Shown here piece by piece: positions 43,201 through 52,600 of a DNA stretch of 64,000 nucleotides. A program made the position numbers and the translations under genes. This DNA is from Clostridia bacterium (lineage in GTDB: Bacteria; Bacillota; Clostridia; Oscillospirales; Acutalibacteraceae). The first letter of the stretch is position 1, and each line of letters begins with the position of its first letter. The DNA lies in the NCBI GenBank assembly GCA_017399405.1, contig JAFQCT010000017.1, positions 119,730 through 183,729 of the forward strand. The letters are read 5' to 3'. A model generated the notes under the pieces. The model had not been told where the DNA came from and did no database searches. It worked only from the letters and a program-made list of their open reading frames with translations.

Positions 43201-46200
43201 CAACTGATGATTGGGCGGAAACTGTCATATATAGCACAGAAGATACAGTAGGTAAAAAGAATGTTTACCTTAAAAACGACCAGGGTATAACTGATGTAAT
43301 TGAGGTTACAGGTCTTCTTCTTGATAAGACAGCACCAGATAGTCTTGCTATTTCATATACAACTAGTAGATGGGAAAGATTTTTAGAGGTAGTAACATTT
43401 GGCTACTATGAATCTGATACTGTTATTGTAACATTAACAGCAAAAGACAATGGTTCAGGTATTAATAACTTTGTTTTCAATTATGGTGATGGCGAAGCAA
43501 TACCAACAGTCGATGCTGACGGAATAGCAACATATTCATTTGAAGCTTTAAACGATTACAGAGATAAGATTTCATTTACGGCTTACGATAAAGCAGGTAA
43601 TGCGACAAAACTTGCAGATGATAAAGTTCTTGTAATAGACAAAACAGCTCCTACTTTAACTGTTAGTTATGAATATCCAAGTGTATATAAAGAGGAAAAT
43701 GATATTCTATATACAAATGGAGATACAACAATCCATTTCGAGATAGAAGAAAACAACTTTGATTTATCACTTCTTGAAGATAATGATAAACCTAAATTTG
43801 TTGTAAATAATTCAGATGTTATATTGAATTGGGTTGAAGATGCAACCGAAGGTGTTTGGGAAGCAACTTATACTTTTGTTCCATCAAACGATTATGTAAT
43901 TAGTTTTAATTATGAAGATTTATCAAAAAATACACCTGTAAGTTATGAAAAAGAAATCAGAGTTGATGATATTAAGCCGGAAGTTGAGGTAATGTATACT
44001 GATGGTACAGAAACTCAAATAATTGAAAATGTTAAGTATTATAAGTCGACACAAACTGTTGAAATTGTAGTAACAGAGCATAATTTTAGAGCAGAAAAGG
44101 TGAACTTAAAAGTAACAGCTGATGGTGCTGATATTTCATCAAAAAAATATGCTGAGTATGTAAAGAATCCTGATAACTGGACTACAAATGGTGATGTTCA
44201 TACATTAAATACAGCAGGAATGATATTTGACCTTGATGCAAAATACAGTTTCGATATTGATTGTCATGATTTTATTGAAAACTCTTCAATTGATTATATT
44301 GTAGATGAATTCTATGTTGACCATAATACTCCAACAGATATCACAATCTCTTATTCAACACCTCTTAGCAAGATTATTCTTGACAAAATTCTTGAAACAA
44401 TTAGTTTCGGCTTCTACAATGCTGAATTTGAAGTAACACTTACAGCAAAAGATGTAACATCAGGTGTAGATTACTTTGAGTGGTCATACACAAAAGATGG
44501 TGAAAGTGATAAACATATAGCAAGTTATGGTGAAAAAATTACAACCGATGCTATAACATATGATGGAGACAAAGCAACAGCAGTATTTAAAATTCCTGCA
44601 AATGCAAGAGGCTATATTACTGCAAAGGCCGTTGATAGAGCTGGCAATAGCGATTATGTAGTTGACAATAACATTGTTAATGTTGCAGATGATATTGCTC
44701 CAGAAATTGAAGTTACATATACTCCGGTTAATAATGATGCGTCAATTCATTATATTGATGTAAATCGAAAAGACACTAACGATGTTAACAATGCTGAAAT
44801 TCTCTATTTTGATGGCGATGTAACAGCAAAAGTTAAAATAGATGAAGCAAACTTCTTTGAAGGTGAGACTTCAACCGATGGAATTATTCATCAAGTAGGC
44901 ATTAAACTTATTAAAACAGATGAAAATGGTAATGTAACAGAGATTGAATATCTTTCAGAAAATTCTGTTCAAAGATATCCAGAAGCAACTCCAGAATATA
45001 TATCATGGAGTCAGTCGGGAGATGAGCACTGGTTTGAGATTCCTTACGATGAAGAAGTTGATTATCAATTAGTAGTTGAATATACGGACTATTCAGAAAA
45101 TAAAGCAAATATTACATCTAATGATGGTTCTGCATCTGTTGAAAAATATACTTCAAAGATTATTACTGTTGATAAAACAACTCCAATTGTAGAAGTAGAG
45201 TATAAAAATACTGATGTTAAATCTACATATGGAGAAAGAGAATACTTTACTGAAAATCAGGTAGCTGTAATTACTGTAACAGAACACAACTTCCGAGCTG
45301 ATGATTTTGTTGCTGAAGTAGTGGCAAAATATAGCGATGATACTGATGTTGTTGTGGATGATTTTAAGGCATTTTTGTCTAATGAAGCTAACTGGACAAA
45401 AGACGAAAATGTATATACTGCAACTGTCAATTACACAGAAGATGCAAATTATACCTTTGACTTTGCATTTAAAGACCTTGCTTTGAATGATGCTACAGAT
45501 TATGAGACAGATTACTTTACAGTTGACAAAGAAAATCCTCATGCTCCTACAGTAACCTATAAAGGTGACATTAAAACAACTATTATTGACAAGGTGCTCA
45601 ATGTAATTACTTTCGGCTATTATGATGCTAAGGTAACAGTTGTAGTTACATCTGATGATGATGTATCAGGTATTGACCATTTTGTATATAGTTACATTAA
45701 AAATGAAGGTGTTAGTGATGTTAACTCTGGTCTTGAAAATGTAACTATAACCAGTGAAGATGTTGTTCAAGAGGGTAAAACATTCAAGGCAAGTTTTGAA
45801 ATTCCAAAAGATGTATTAAAAGACACAAATCAGTTTAATGGTACTGTTAAGTTTACAGCTTTTGACCGTGCAACAAGAAGTAATGAGCATAAGGAAACAG
45901 CAAATATCGTTGTTGATAATATTGCACCAAGTGCGACTATTACATATAATGAGCCTATTAAAAATGCAAACGGAATTTCTTATTATGCAGGTGATATTAA
46001 CGCTACAATCGTTATAACTGAAGCAAACTTCTTCAGTGAAGATGCAGTTGTAAAAGTTACAAAAGATGATGTGGAATATCCTGTAAAGGTTAATTGGGTT
46101 GATGATAGTGCTGATGTTCATACAGGTACATTCACATTAACTGAAAATGGTGACTATATAGTGACTGTTGAATATATTGACCGTTCTTCAAATGAATTAG

Positions 46201-47387
46201 AAAAATATACTTCTAACAGATTAACACTAGATACTGTAGCACCTACAATCTCACTTTCTAACGTGAAAAATAATTCAGCAAACAAAGATGATGTATATGG
46301 ATTCACTATAAGTGCAAAAGACATAAATCTTGATTCATCTTCATTCAAGCCAACACTAACAGCTGTGGTTATGAATGAAAACGGAACATTCTCTACTAAA
46401 ACAGTTTCTCTTGGGAATATGATTACTGTAGAAAGTGGAAAAGAATATTCGTTTAATGTGCAAAATTTAGAAAATGATGCTATTTATAGTTTTGTAGCAA
46501 CTGTAAAAGATATGTCGGGTAATGAATATTCAAAGATTATTCTTGCAGATGGCAGAGAATATGATAAGGTTAACTTCTCGATTAATAGAAATGGTTCAAC
46601 TTTTGGTATTGGTGAATACACAGAAAAAGTTGTCAATGACTACTATGTACAGAACATAACAGAAAATATTGTTGTGTTTGAGACTAATGCAGATAATCTT
46701 TCTGAATATAAAGTAACTCTTAACGGAAAAGAACTTACAGAAGGCACTGACTATACAGTTACTACAACTGGTGGAAATGGCTCATGGATGAAATATACAT
46801 ATTCTGTAAACAAAGCACTTTTTGCAAATGAAGGTGAATACAGTCTTGTAGTTTCTTCAAAAGACAAAGCACAAAATGATGCGTTTAGTGATGTTAAGAA
46901 TGCAAAGATTAACTTTGTTGTTGACCGTACAGCACCAATTATAACAGTAACTGGTATGGCTAAAGATGGTAGATATCAGACAGATGTTCAAACTGTAACG
47001 ATTATTCCAACTGATGACGGCGGTGCTTTGAATTCGATTGTTGTACGTTTCGTTGATAAAGATGGTAATCAAATTAAAGAGATAATTAACCTTTCAGGTG
47101 AAGCTCTTGAAAAAGCACTTTCTGATGGAAATGGTAGAATTGAATTTGAAATTGCTGAAGGTTTGTATCAAAATGTTCAAATTATTTGTAATGACTATGC
47201 AGTTGATGAAAATGGCAATACAAATACTTATAACGAAACATTTACAAATATTTCAGTATCATCAAGTGCAATAATGATTTTCTGGGCAAATAAGCCATTA
47301 CGTTGGGGTTCAATTATAGCAGTAGTTATTCTTGCTCTTAGCATTATCTTGATTGCCACTAAAAAGAAAAACAAGAAATCAAAATAA
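40239..47387 (+). CDS. giant Ig-like repeat surface protein, probable adhesin
   Basis: A 2382-residue protein. A signal peptide covers about 1-36. Three tandem N-terminal modules follow, each marked by GRNxDGWWxGxxVxAPxG and FDWDxDGVYEQ (about 36-190, 190-335, 335-495). Next are cadherin/Big-like beta modules (YSIVSG, TATGKLTF, VTVKATKAAD) and many Ig-like modules with DKTAP and AKDxxSGxxxF signatures. A C-terminal transmembrane helix spans about 2352-2374 and ends in a Lys/Asn tail. No LPXTG sorting motif is seen, so it is likely membrane-anchored. Acidic, Thr-rich, long-stalk architecture suggests adhesion. It is the last gene of the Tad operon and of the island. Confidence 0.87.
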   Translation: MVKVKDSLPSKLWTLFLVVSILIGMIPTGVIGALAAQDVLGTIETLVSGGTIDQNTVTFSGTELAWSPKDDSIGRNVDGWWIGIKVTAPEGMTEEELKLSKYISNSEKLFWDVKDSVEGAEAHYIELWDVVNEAYLNDAIVNNKMLEYKYQFDWDADGVYEQPITMKVDPKTVVLKKDNAIVYPSTNDAKASVELITGGVTINGNQSNVVVAEHTSTTELVWIEADTSAGRNSDGWWVGVNVIAPFGADLTKVNYQNKTSDGWGAAKAFNTYKDTENSIQLWGLVNETYLNSAVENNKNVNYQWRFDWDGDGVYEQLVHIKVDPSKVVLKAKNGEQVYPYLATVSGLTGGTVSGNTSNLELKIEETSLDWSPADTSIGRNYDGWWVGMKVTAPDGYTASQLENATYKRRVTSAGGSAWSEYSTVDFWTVKDSVDDASAHYVEIWMVINPSLISTYKTNGNNIKTECVFDWDNDGVYEQTITMSVVPSEKIVLNKVEQTGFEFSDKNPADKWVGESYTNTANGGQGIGEITYSIVSGTDVADIDTATGKLTFKQPGTVTVKATKAADDIYSEVSAEYTVKAIKYPQVNFKFENSNSNITVEFKDGTYTNGAIGGNGNGAVVYELTSGDGTVATIDATTGDITFIKAGEVTVKATKAADANYNEATVTYTLTIEKSQQEPLTIVDAPANITYSPSVQNVFSVSGGSGNGVITYSIVSGQEYASIDSETGAITTIKAGGSFTVQVDKTGDDGYEAATPITTTIYVDYANQTGFGFDVSSPDNITFDVANNTFVNKATGGESTGEITYAFVAPTTVAEITDAKSEVITILTAGTFTVIATKAGDDCYNAVTAEYTLTVDPATPVFNVSNAELVYGTKEYTISPDTILGGSGKYVYSIVGTNKIGATVDENGKVIFSDSDAKVGTITVNVKKEADAQYVELEKEITISVAYLTTTEKPTISGEQKDATYGWYSDDIIITAPSGYMISYDNELSTDDWAETVIYSTEDTVGKKNVYLKNDQGITDVIEVTGLLLDKTAPDSLAISYTTSRWERFLEVVTFGYYESDTVIVTLTAKDNGSGINNFVFNYGDGEAIPTVDADGIATYSFEALNDYRDKISFTAYDKAGNATKLADDKVLVIDKTAPTLTVSYEYPSVYKEENDILYTNGDTTIHFEIEENNFDLSLLEDNDKPKFVVNNSDVILNWVEDATEGVWEATYTFVPSNDYVISFNYEDLSKNTPVSYEKEIRVDDIKPEVEVMYTDGTETQIIENVKYYKSTQTVEIVVTEHNFRAEKVNLKVTADGADISSKKYAEYVKNPDNWTTNGDVHTLNTAGMIFDLDAKYSFDIDCHDFIENSSIDYIVDEFYVDHNTPTDITISYSTPLSKIILDKILETISFGFYNAEFEVTLTAKDVTSGVDYFEWSYTKDGESDKHIASYGEKITTDAITYDGDKATAVFKIPANARGYITAKAVDRAGNSDYVVDNNIVNVADDIAPEIEVTYTPVNNDASIHYIDVNRKDTNDVNNAEILYFDGDVTAKVKIDEANFFEGETSTDGIIHQVGIKLIKTDENGNVTEIEYLSENSVQRYPEATPEYISWSQSGDEHWFEIPYDEEVDYQLVVEYTDYSENKANITSNDGSASVEKYTSKIITVDKTTPIVEVEYKNTDVKSTYGEREYFTENQVAVITVTEHNFRADDFVAEVVAKYSDDTDVVVDDFKAFLSNEANWTKDENVYTATVNYTEDANYTFDFAFKDLALNDATDYETDYFTVDKENPHAPTVTYKGDIKTTIIDKVLNVITFGYYDAKVTVVVTSDDDVSGIDHFVYSYIKNEGVSDVNSGLENVTITSEDVVQEGKTFKASFEIPKDVLKDTNQFNGTVKFTAFDRATRSNEHKETANIVVDNIAPSATITYNEPIKNANGISYYAGDINATIVITEANFFSEDAVVKVTKDDVEYPVKVNWVDDSADVHTGTFTLTENGDYIVTVEYIDRSSNELEKYTSNRLTLDTVAPTISLSNVKNNSANKDDVYGFTISAKDINLDSSSFKPTLTAVVMNENGTFSTKTVSLGNMITVESGKEYSFNVQNLENDAIYSFVATVKDMSGNEYSKIILADGREYDKVNFSINRNGSTFGIGEYTEKVVNDYYVQNITENIVVFETNADNLSEYKVTLNGKELTEGTDYTVTTTGGNGSWMKYTYSVNKALFANEGEYSLVVSSKDKAQNDAFSDVKNAKINFVVDRTAPIITVTGMAKDGRYQTDVQTVTIIPTDDGGALNSIVVRFVDKDGNQIKEIINLSGEALEKALSDGNGRIEFEIAEGLYQNVQIICNDYAVDENGNTNTYNETFTNISVSSSAIMIFWANKPLRWGSIIAVVILALSIILIATKKKNKKSK

Positions 47388-47429
47388 AATTGGCTTGCAC
47401 TGCAAAAGTGCATATAAAGTCAAGTAATA

Positions 47430-47469
47430 AAAATAGGTAATTGCCTCTATGCAATTACCTATTTTTCAT
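47430..47469 (+). terminator. terminator of the Tad-adhesin operon
   Basis: A perfect 15-bp stem (47430-47444 with 47451-47465) with a 6-base loop; T-rich on one side and A-rich on the other, so it may work in both directions. Confidence 0.92.
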
Positions 47470-47494
47470 TGTTAATAGATATTAATACTAAAAG

Positions 47495-47516
47495 ATAAAC
47501 CGCAAATAAACCGCAA
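47495..47516 (+). repeat. ATAAACCGCA tandem pair, candidate integrase arm sites (right end)
   Basis: Two copies 11 bp apart, identical over 22 bp and in the same orientation as the pair at 5602-5623, and 69 bp from the right attachment site. Confidence 0.6.
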
Positions 47517-47528
47517 ACTGGAATTAGG

Positions 47529-47584
47529 CAAAAAAATAAAACCGCTGAAAACCTTGATAAATAAGGATTTTTCAACGATTTTAT
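47529..47584 (-). terminator. island-supplied terminator for the tRNA-Ser genes
   Basis: Arms about 47536-47555 and 47563-47584 pair well only as minus-strand RNA, where two mismatches become G-U wobbles, with small bulges. A run of seven T follows on the minus strand (47529-47536). It lies directly after the tRNA 3' end and replaces the displaced terminator at 5430-5459. Confidence 0.7.
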
Positions 47585-47608
47585 TTGGCGCAGAAGGAGA
47601 GACTCGAA
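47585..47608 (-). repeat. island attachment site, right (within tRNA-Ser(GCT))
   Basis: Identical over 24 bp to 5462-5485. Here it forms the 3' end of the intact tRNA gene, so integration restored a functional tRNA. Confidence 0.9.
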
Positions 47609-47676
47609 CTCTCGCACCGGTTTCCCGGCCTACGCCCTTAGCAGGGGCGCCTCGTCACCAACTTGAGTACTTCTGC
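47586..47676 (-). tRNA. tRNA-Ser(GCT)
   Basis: On the minus strand it folds as a complete tRNA: acceptor GCAGAAG/CTTCTGC, D stem CTC/GAG, anticodon stem CGCCC/GGGCG with loop CTGCTAA (anticodon GCT), a long variable arm as in serine tRNAs, T stem GAGAG/CTCTC, discriminator G and encoded CCA. It is the integration target of the island. Confidence 0.96.
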
Positions 47677-47740
47677 AAGTGTAACGGATTTAACCATAAT
47701 TTAATTAAAAAGCGGGCTGTATTTAACATACAACCCGCAG

Positions 47741-47829
47741 TGGCGGAGAGAGTGGGATTCGAACCCACGGTACGTTGCCGTACGACGGTTTTCAAGACCG
47801 TTCCGTTATAACCACTTCGGTATCTCTCC
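47741..47829 (-). tRNA. tRNA-Ser(TGA)
   Basis: Minus strand: acceptor GGAGAGA/TCTCTCC, anticodon stem ACGGT/ACCGT with loop CTTGAAA (anticodon TGA), long variable arm, T stem GTGGG/CCCAC, encoded CCA. It precedes tRNA-Ser(GCT) in the same transcript. Confidence 0.96.
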
Positions 47830-47844
47830 GTATTGGGCTTGTAT

Positions 47845-47873
47845 ATATTATCATAAAAGAAATATAATGTCAA
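47845..47873 (-). promoter_or_regulatory. promoter of the tRNA-Ser operon
   Basis: Minus-strand TTGACA (47868-47873), a 17-base spacer and TAATAT (47845-47850), 16 bases before tRNA-Ser(TGA). Confidence 0.82.
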
Positions 47874-47928
47874 GGACTTTTTTCAATGTTTTTCAAAATT
47901 TATGTCCATAAAATTACACATATTCAGG

Positions 47929-47957
47929 TTTACTTTTCATATATAAAATGATAAAAT
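47929..47957 (+). promoter_or_regulatory. promoter of the 47982-56501 gene group
   Basis: TTTACT (47929-47934), a 17-base spacer and TAAAAT (47952-47957), 24 bases before the first start codon and divergent from the tRNA promoter. Confidence 0.55.
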
Positions 47958-47981
47958 GTATTTATATTTGGAGGTGTGTTT

Positions 47982-48317
47982 ATGGAAACAACATGGATTA
48001 TATTTTTCCTTATGTTTTTAATCTTGTTTTTAGAAAAACGCAATAACATAGTTACTGTTGTCCGTAAGCACCTTCGTTCAAAAAAGGGGAATGTGAATAT
48101 GACTGAAATGATTAAAAATTATATTGGAAAAGAATGTTTGATTTACACTTGCACATCAGGTTCAACCGTTACAGGTATAATTCGTTCATATAATGATGGT
48201 TGGATTGAAATCGAACAAAACGGACAACGCGATATTATGAATTGTGAATACATCACAAGAATTCGTGAGTATCCACGAAACAAAAACGGAAAGAAAAAGA
48301 GTGTAATTGTAGATTAA
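47982..48317 (+). CDS. small membrane protein with Sm-like C-terminal domain
   Basis: A 111-residue protein with an N-terminal membrane segment (about 3-19), a basic stretch, and a C-terminal beta-rich domain (about 45-95; CLIYTCTSGSTVTGIIRSYN) resembling Sm-like folds, possibly DUF6897. The ATG at 47982 is preceded by GGAGG at 7 bases; the GTG at 47976 would overlap that site. It lies just outside the island, before the alpha-galactosidase gene. Function unknown. Confidence 0.65.
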   Translation: METTWIIFFLMFLILFLEKRNNIVTVVRKHLRSKKGNVNMTEMIKNYIGKECLIYTCTSGSTVTGIIRSYNDGWIEIEQNGQRDIMNCEYITRIREYPRNKNGKKKSVIVD

Positions 48318-48327
48318 GGTGATTTTT

Positions 48328-49620
48328 ATGGATAAAAATAAACTTGCAAAAACCCCACCAATGGGTTGGAATAGTTGGGATTGTTACGGTGCAGCAGTGA
48401 ATGAAGAACAGTTGCTTGGTAATGCAGAATATATGGCAAAATATCTTAAAGATTACGGTTGGCAATATGTAGTTTGCGATATTCAATGGTATGAGCCAAA
48501 AGCAAAAAATAACGATTATAATAATTTCACAGAACTTTGTATGGACGAGTATTCTCGCCTTATCCCAGCAGAAAATCGTTTCCCATCATCTGCAAATGGA
48601 ATGGGATTTAAGCCTATTGCCGATAAAATTCATGCTATGGGACTTAAATTTGGTATTCACATTATGCGTGGTATTCCTCGTCAAGCAGTACATCAGAATA
48701 CAAAAATTTTAGGTAGCGATAAAACTGCCCGTCAGGTTGCTCATCATTTTTCTGTTTGCCCTTGGAATACGGATATGTATGGAATGTATACTTGTGATGG
48801 TGCACAGGCTTATTATGACAGTATTTTCGATATGTACGCAAAATGGGGCATTGACTTTGTTAAAGTAGATGACATCTGCGTTACAGAATTTCGCAAGTGG
48901 GACAATCCTTACTCAGCACGCGAAGAAGTTGAAATGATTAGAAAGGCAATCGACAAAACAGGTCGTGATATTGTATTAAGTCTTTCTCCGGGACCTGCAG
49001 AGTTATCAGTAGCTGACCATTTATGCGAATACGCTAATATGTGGCGTCTTACAGGCGATTTCTGGGATTGGTGGGATAAACTCTATGAAATGTTCGATAA
49101 GTGCGAAAAATGGGCACCTTTCGTGAAAGAAGGCTGTTGGCCTGACTGCGATATGTTACCATTAGGCAATATTTCAAGAAATGGTACTTGCCACGGTCCG
49201 CAAGACAGATACACCCAGTTTACAAAAGACGAGCAAATTACGCTTATGACATTGTGGTCAATTTTCCGTTCACCACTTATGTTTGGTGGCGAAATGAGAA
49301 ATAATGACGAGTGGACTCTCTCACTTATGACTAACGAAGAAGTAATTGATGTAAATCAGAATTCGTTTAATGGAAAACAAGCATATCGTGATGCGAACAC
49401 AATTATCTGGACTGCAATTTCAAGTGATAATAAGCCATTGATTGCAGTATTCAATGTGTCAAATGAAGATGCAGAAATAACAGTCGATTTATCAAAACTC
49501 AACTTAAAAGGTGAGTACACACTTCGTGATTTATGGACAAAAACAGATATTGAAACTGTAAAAGATAAATTCTCTTGTAGTGTAAATACTCACGGTGCAA
49601 AATTCTACAAACTAAAATAA
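48328..49620 (+). CDS. GH27 family alpha-galactosidase
   Basis: A 430-residue glycoside hydrolase. The N-terminus has TPPMGWNSWDCYG, the hallmark of GH27. The nucleophile region is FVKVDDIC near residue 180, and the second acid region is WPDCDMLPLG near 273-282. A C-terminal beta domain follows. It should release terminal alpha-galactose, or in some relatives beta-L-arabinopyranose, from glycans. There is no signal peptide, so it is cytoplasmic. ATG at 48328 with AAGGTG upstream. Confidence 0.85.
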   Translation: MDKNKLAKTPPMGWNSWDCYGAAVNEEQLLGNAEYMAKYLKDYGWQYVVCDIQWYEPKAKNNDYNNFTELCMDEYSRLIPAENRFPSSANGMGFKPIADKIHAMGLKFGIHIMRGIPRQAVHQNTKILGSDKTARQVAHHFSVCPWNTDMYGMYTCDGAQAYYDSIFDMYAKWGIDFVKVDDICVTEFRKWDNPYSAREEVEMIRKAIDKTGRDIVLSLSPGPAELSVADHLCEYANMWRLTGDFWDWWDKLYEMFDKCEKWAPFVKEGCWPDCDMLPLGNISRNGTCHGPQDRYTQFTKDEQITLMTLWSIFRSPLMFGGEMRNNDEWTLSLMTNEEVIDVNQNSFNGKQAYRDANTIIWTAISSDNKPLIAVFNVSNEDAEITVDLSKLNLKGEYTLRDLWTKTDIETVKDKFSCSVNTHGAKFYKLK

Positions 49621-49633
49621 AGGGGCCAAACAA

Positions 49634-52600
49634 ATGCTCAACATTATTACAGGTCGTACAGGTAGCGGTAAAACCCGTTACATACGAAATCTTGCAACTG
49701 AAATTGCCAAAAATGAAAGTGGCAAAGTCATAATAATTGTACCTGACCAGTTTTCTTTTGAAACTGAAAAAGGAATGTTAGAATTATTAGGCAACGAAAA
49801 AATCAATAATATTGAGTTTTTAAGCTTTTCGCGTATTGCTGAAAGGCTTTTGCGTGATTACGGAAAAATCACTAAAAAGTCTGCTGATGATGCCACAAGA
49901 GCAGTTCTTATGAGTATGGCGATTGAGTCATTGCAAGATAAACTTGTGTATTACAAAAAATATCAGAAAAATCCTTTGCTTATTAACGAACTTTTAAGTT
50001 TTAATAATGAACTTAAAACTTGTTGTATCACTATTGACCAACTTGCTGAAACAGCAGAAAAAGTGAAAAAACCTACTTTTGCAAAAAAACTTGATGAATT
50101 GTCAAATATATTTCAGTGCTATGACAGTCTTATGAGTAAGAATTTTCACGATGACTCACTTAACCTTGACCTTTTTGCAGAGTTGCTTTACGAAGTACCA
50201 TATTTCAAGGACAAAACTGTATTTGTTGACGCATTTACTTGGTTCTCAGCACAAGAGCATAAAATACTTGAACGCATTATCGCAACTGCCGACGATGTGT
50301 ATATTACATTCTGTTGTGATACTGTTCGCAATAACGGTGAGTATGAACTTTTCTATAACGCAATGTGCGAAATTAGAAAACTTCGTGCTACAGCAAATCG
50401 TGTGAATGTAAAAGTAGCACCTGAAAAGATTTTGTATGCTGACAAAGTGTATAAAACAGATGCACTCAACTTCCTTGAAGAAAATATTTTTGATATTACT
50501 GATAAAGAATATGAAACAGTTTGTGACTCAATCTCATTAGTGCCTTGTCGCAATAAAAATGACGAGTGTGATTTTGTAGCAGCAGAAATTAAAAGACTTG
50601 TCCGTGAAGAAAATTACAGATATCGTGATGTTGCAGTTATTGAACGCACTCAGGATACATACAAAAAACAGTTGATGTCCTCGTTTAGAAAATACGGAAT
50701 TGACTGCTTTCCTGATAATCGTCAACCAATCCTTGCACAACCTTTAATGGCATTTATGTTGTCATTGTTTGACATTTTAACCGAAGGCTTTAACTCTGAA
50801 TATGTTTTAAGATTTCTAAAAACAGGTCTTTACGGATTTACCATTGAAGAAATTTCTCTTGTTGAAGATTATGTTCTTATGTGGAGAACTAAACAATCAG
50901 AGTGGAAAAATGAATGGACGGGCAACCCGGAGGGCTTTGGCGTTGAGTTTAACGAGTATTCAGAACAAAAACTTAAAACTATAAACGACTTACGAGCAAG
51001 AATTGTAGGTCCTATAGTTTCGCTTAAAAATAAGATAACAGAAACAAATGGCGAAACTATTTCTCGTGAATTATTCGCGTTTTTAAGAAATACAGGTGTT
51101 GATAATAACCTTAAAAATTTCACAACGCAATTGATGAGTAGCGGTGAAGATGATTTAGCACTTGAGCAAGGCAAAATTTGGCGTATTCTTACCGAAATTC
51201 TTGATAGCCTTTGTTCAGCAACAGGGGATAGTGCAATTACTCTTAAACGCTATCGCGAACTTTTTGAAATTATTGTATCTACAAAAGATATTGGTCAGAT
51301 TCCAAATGGAGTTGACGAAGTAATTATAGGTAGTGCTGACAGAATTAAATCCACAGCACCAAAAGCGGTGTTTATTGTTGGTGCAAACGCAGGTGTATTT
51401 CCGGTAACAAGTTCAAGTGGTGCTATACTCAATGATACTGAACGCTGTGAACTTCAGTCAAATGGTGTTGATATAATTTCAAACCTTGCATATAACAGTG
51501 TTCTTGAAAAGTTTATTGCATACCGTGCAATGACTCTTGCAACCCACAAATTATATGTGTCATATAGTAGCGTTGACAGTAAATCAGAAGCCTTATCACC
51601 ATCTGAATTGGTGTTTGAAATCAACAGACTTTATGAAGATAAAGCCAATGTAATAAATCCTGATTCGTTAAGTCTTATTGAAAGTCGCAAAACTGCATTT
51701 TCAGCCCTTGCAAGCGAGTCAAATCAAAATTCAATATTAGGCTCGACTTTGTATGAGTATTTTGTGAAAGATGGTTCACAAGAAGAACTTAATAAACTCG
51801 AAAAAATGAGTAAAAAAGAGTTCAAAATCCAAGATAATGAACTTGCAACCGACCTTTTCGGTAAGAGTATGTATATTTCTGCATCAAAAACAGAAAAGTT
51901 TTATCTTTGCCCATTCAGTTATTTCTGTGAATACGGAATAAAAGCCCAGCCAAGACGCGAGGCACAAATGGACCCTGCACAGACAGGTACTCTTATTCAC
52001 GAAGTCCTTGAAATATTCCTTAAAGAAAATCCAAAAGATAAGTTTATTAAGTTTACAACTGATGAAGTCAAAGAAAAAGTCAATAAAATTATTGATAATT
52101 ATGTTGACGAAAAGTTAAGCGGATACGAAAATCAACCAAAATCTTTCAGACGAACAATGACACTTCTAAAAGAGCGTTCATTGAAACTTGTTATGCAACT
52201 TATTGACGAGTTTTCAAACTGTGAGTTTGTTCCTGTAAACTTTGAGTTAAGCATAAATAATGATGGCGATATAGCCCCATATCTTATTGATTTAGACAAT
52301 GGCGGTACAGTTAAAATAATCGGCAAGGTTGACCGAGTTGATATTTACACTACACCCGATAATACTTTTGTGCGTATTGTTGACTACAAAACAGGTGGCA
52401 AAATATTTGATTTAGGCGAAGTATTTGCAGGTCTTAATATGCAAATGCTTATATATCTTTTTGCAATCTGGCAGAATGGCGGGGAGTTATATAAAAATGT
52501 TACTCCCGCAGGCATTTTCTATTTTCAGGCTAAAACTTCAAGAGCAACTGAAACTGCAAAAGGCTTAAACAGACATTCTGACGATACTGAAATCAATAAA

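Larger units (their letters stand above)
5462..47608. mobile_element. tRNA-Ser-integrated genomic island, about 42 kb
   Basis: The island is bounded by identical 24-bp direct repeats of the tRNA-Ser(GCT) 3' end. Both ends carry, just inside, the same tandem pair of ATAAACCGCA motifs 11 bp apart (5602 and 5613; 47495 and 47506), suitable as integrase arm sites. It encodes one tyrosine integrase (20820-21998) and an excisionase-like protein (20498-20722). Cargo is a Fic/type I restriction/AbiH operon and a complete Tad pilus-adhesin locus. No complete conjugation machinery, phage structural gene or certain relaxase is recognisable, so it may be mobilisable or no longer mobile. The integrase lies mid-element rather than at an end, which leaves room for a composite history. 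Confidence 0.82.

Noticed and set aside
5462-47608. Prophage as explanation for the island
   Set aside because: No capsid, terminase, portal, tail or lysis genes are seen; cargo is pilus, adhesin and defence genes.
47554-47873. Overlapping reading frames on both strands across the serine tRNA genes
   Set aside because: They are translations of tRNA sequence; both tRNAs fold completely and have a promoter.
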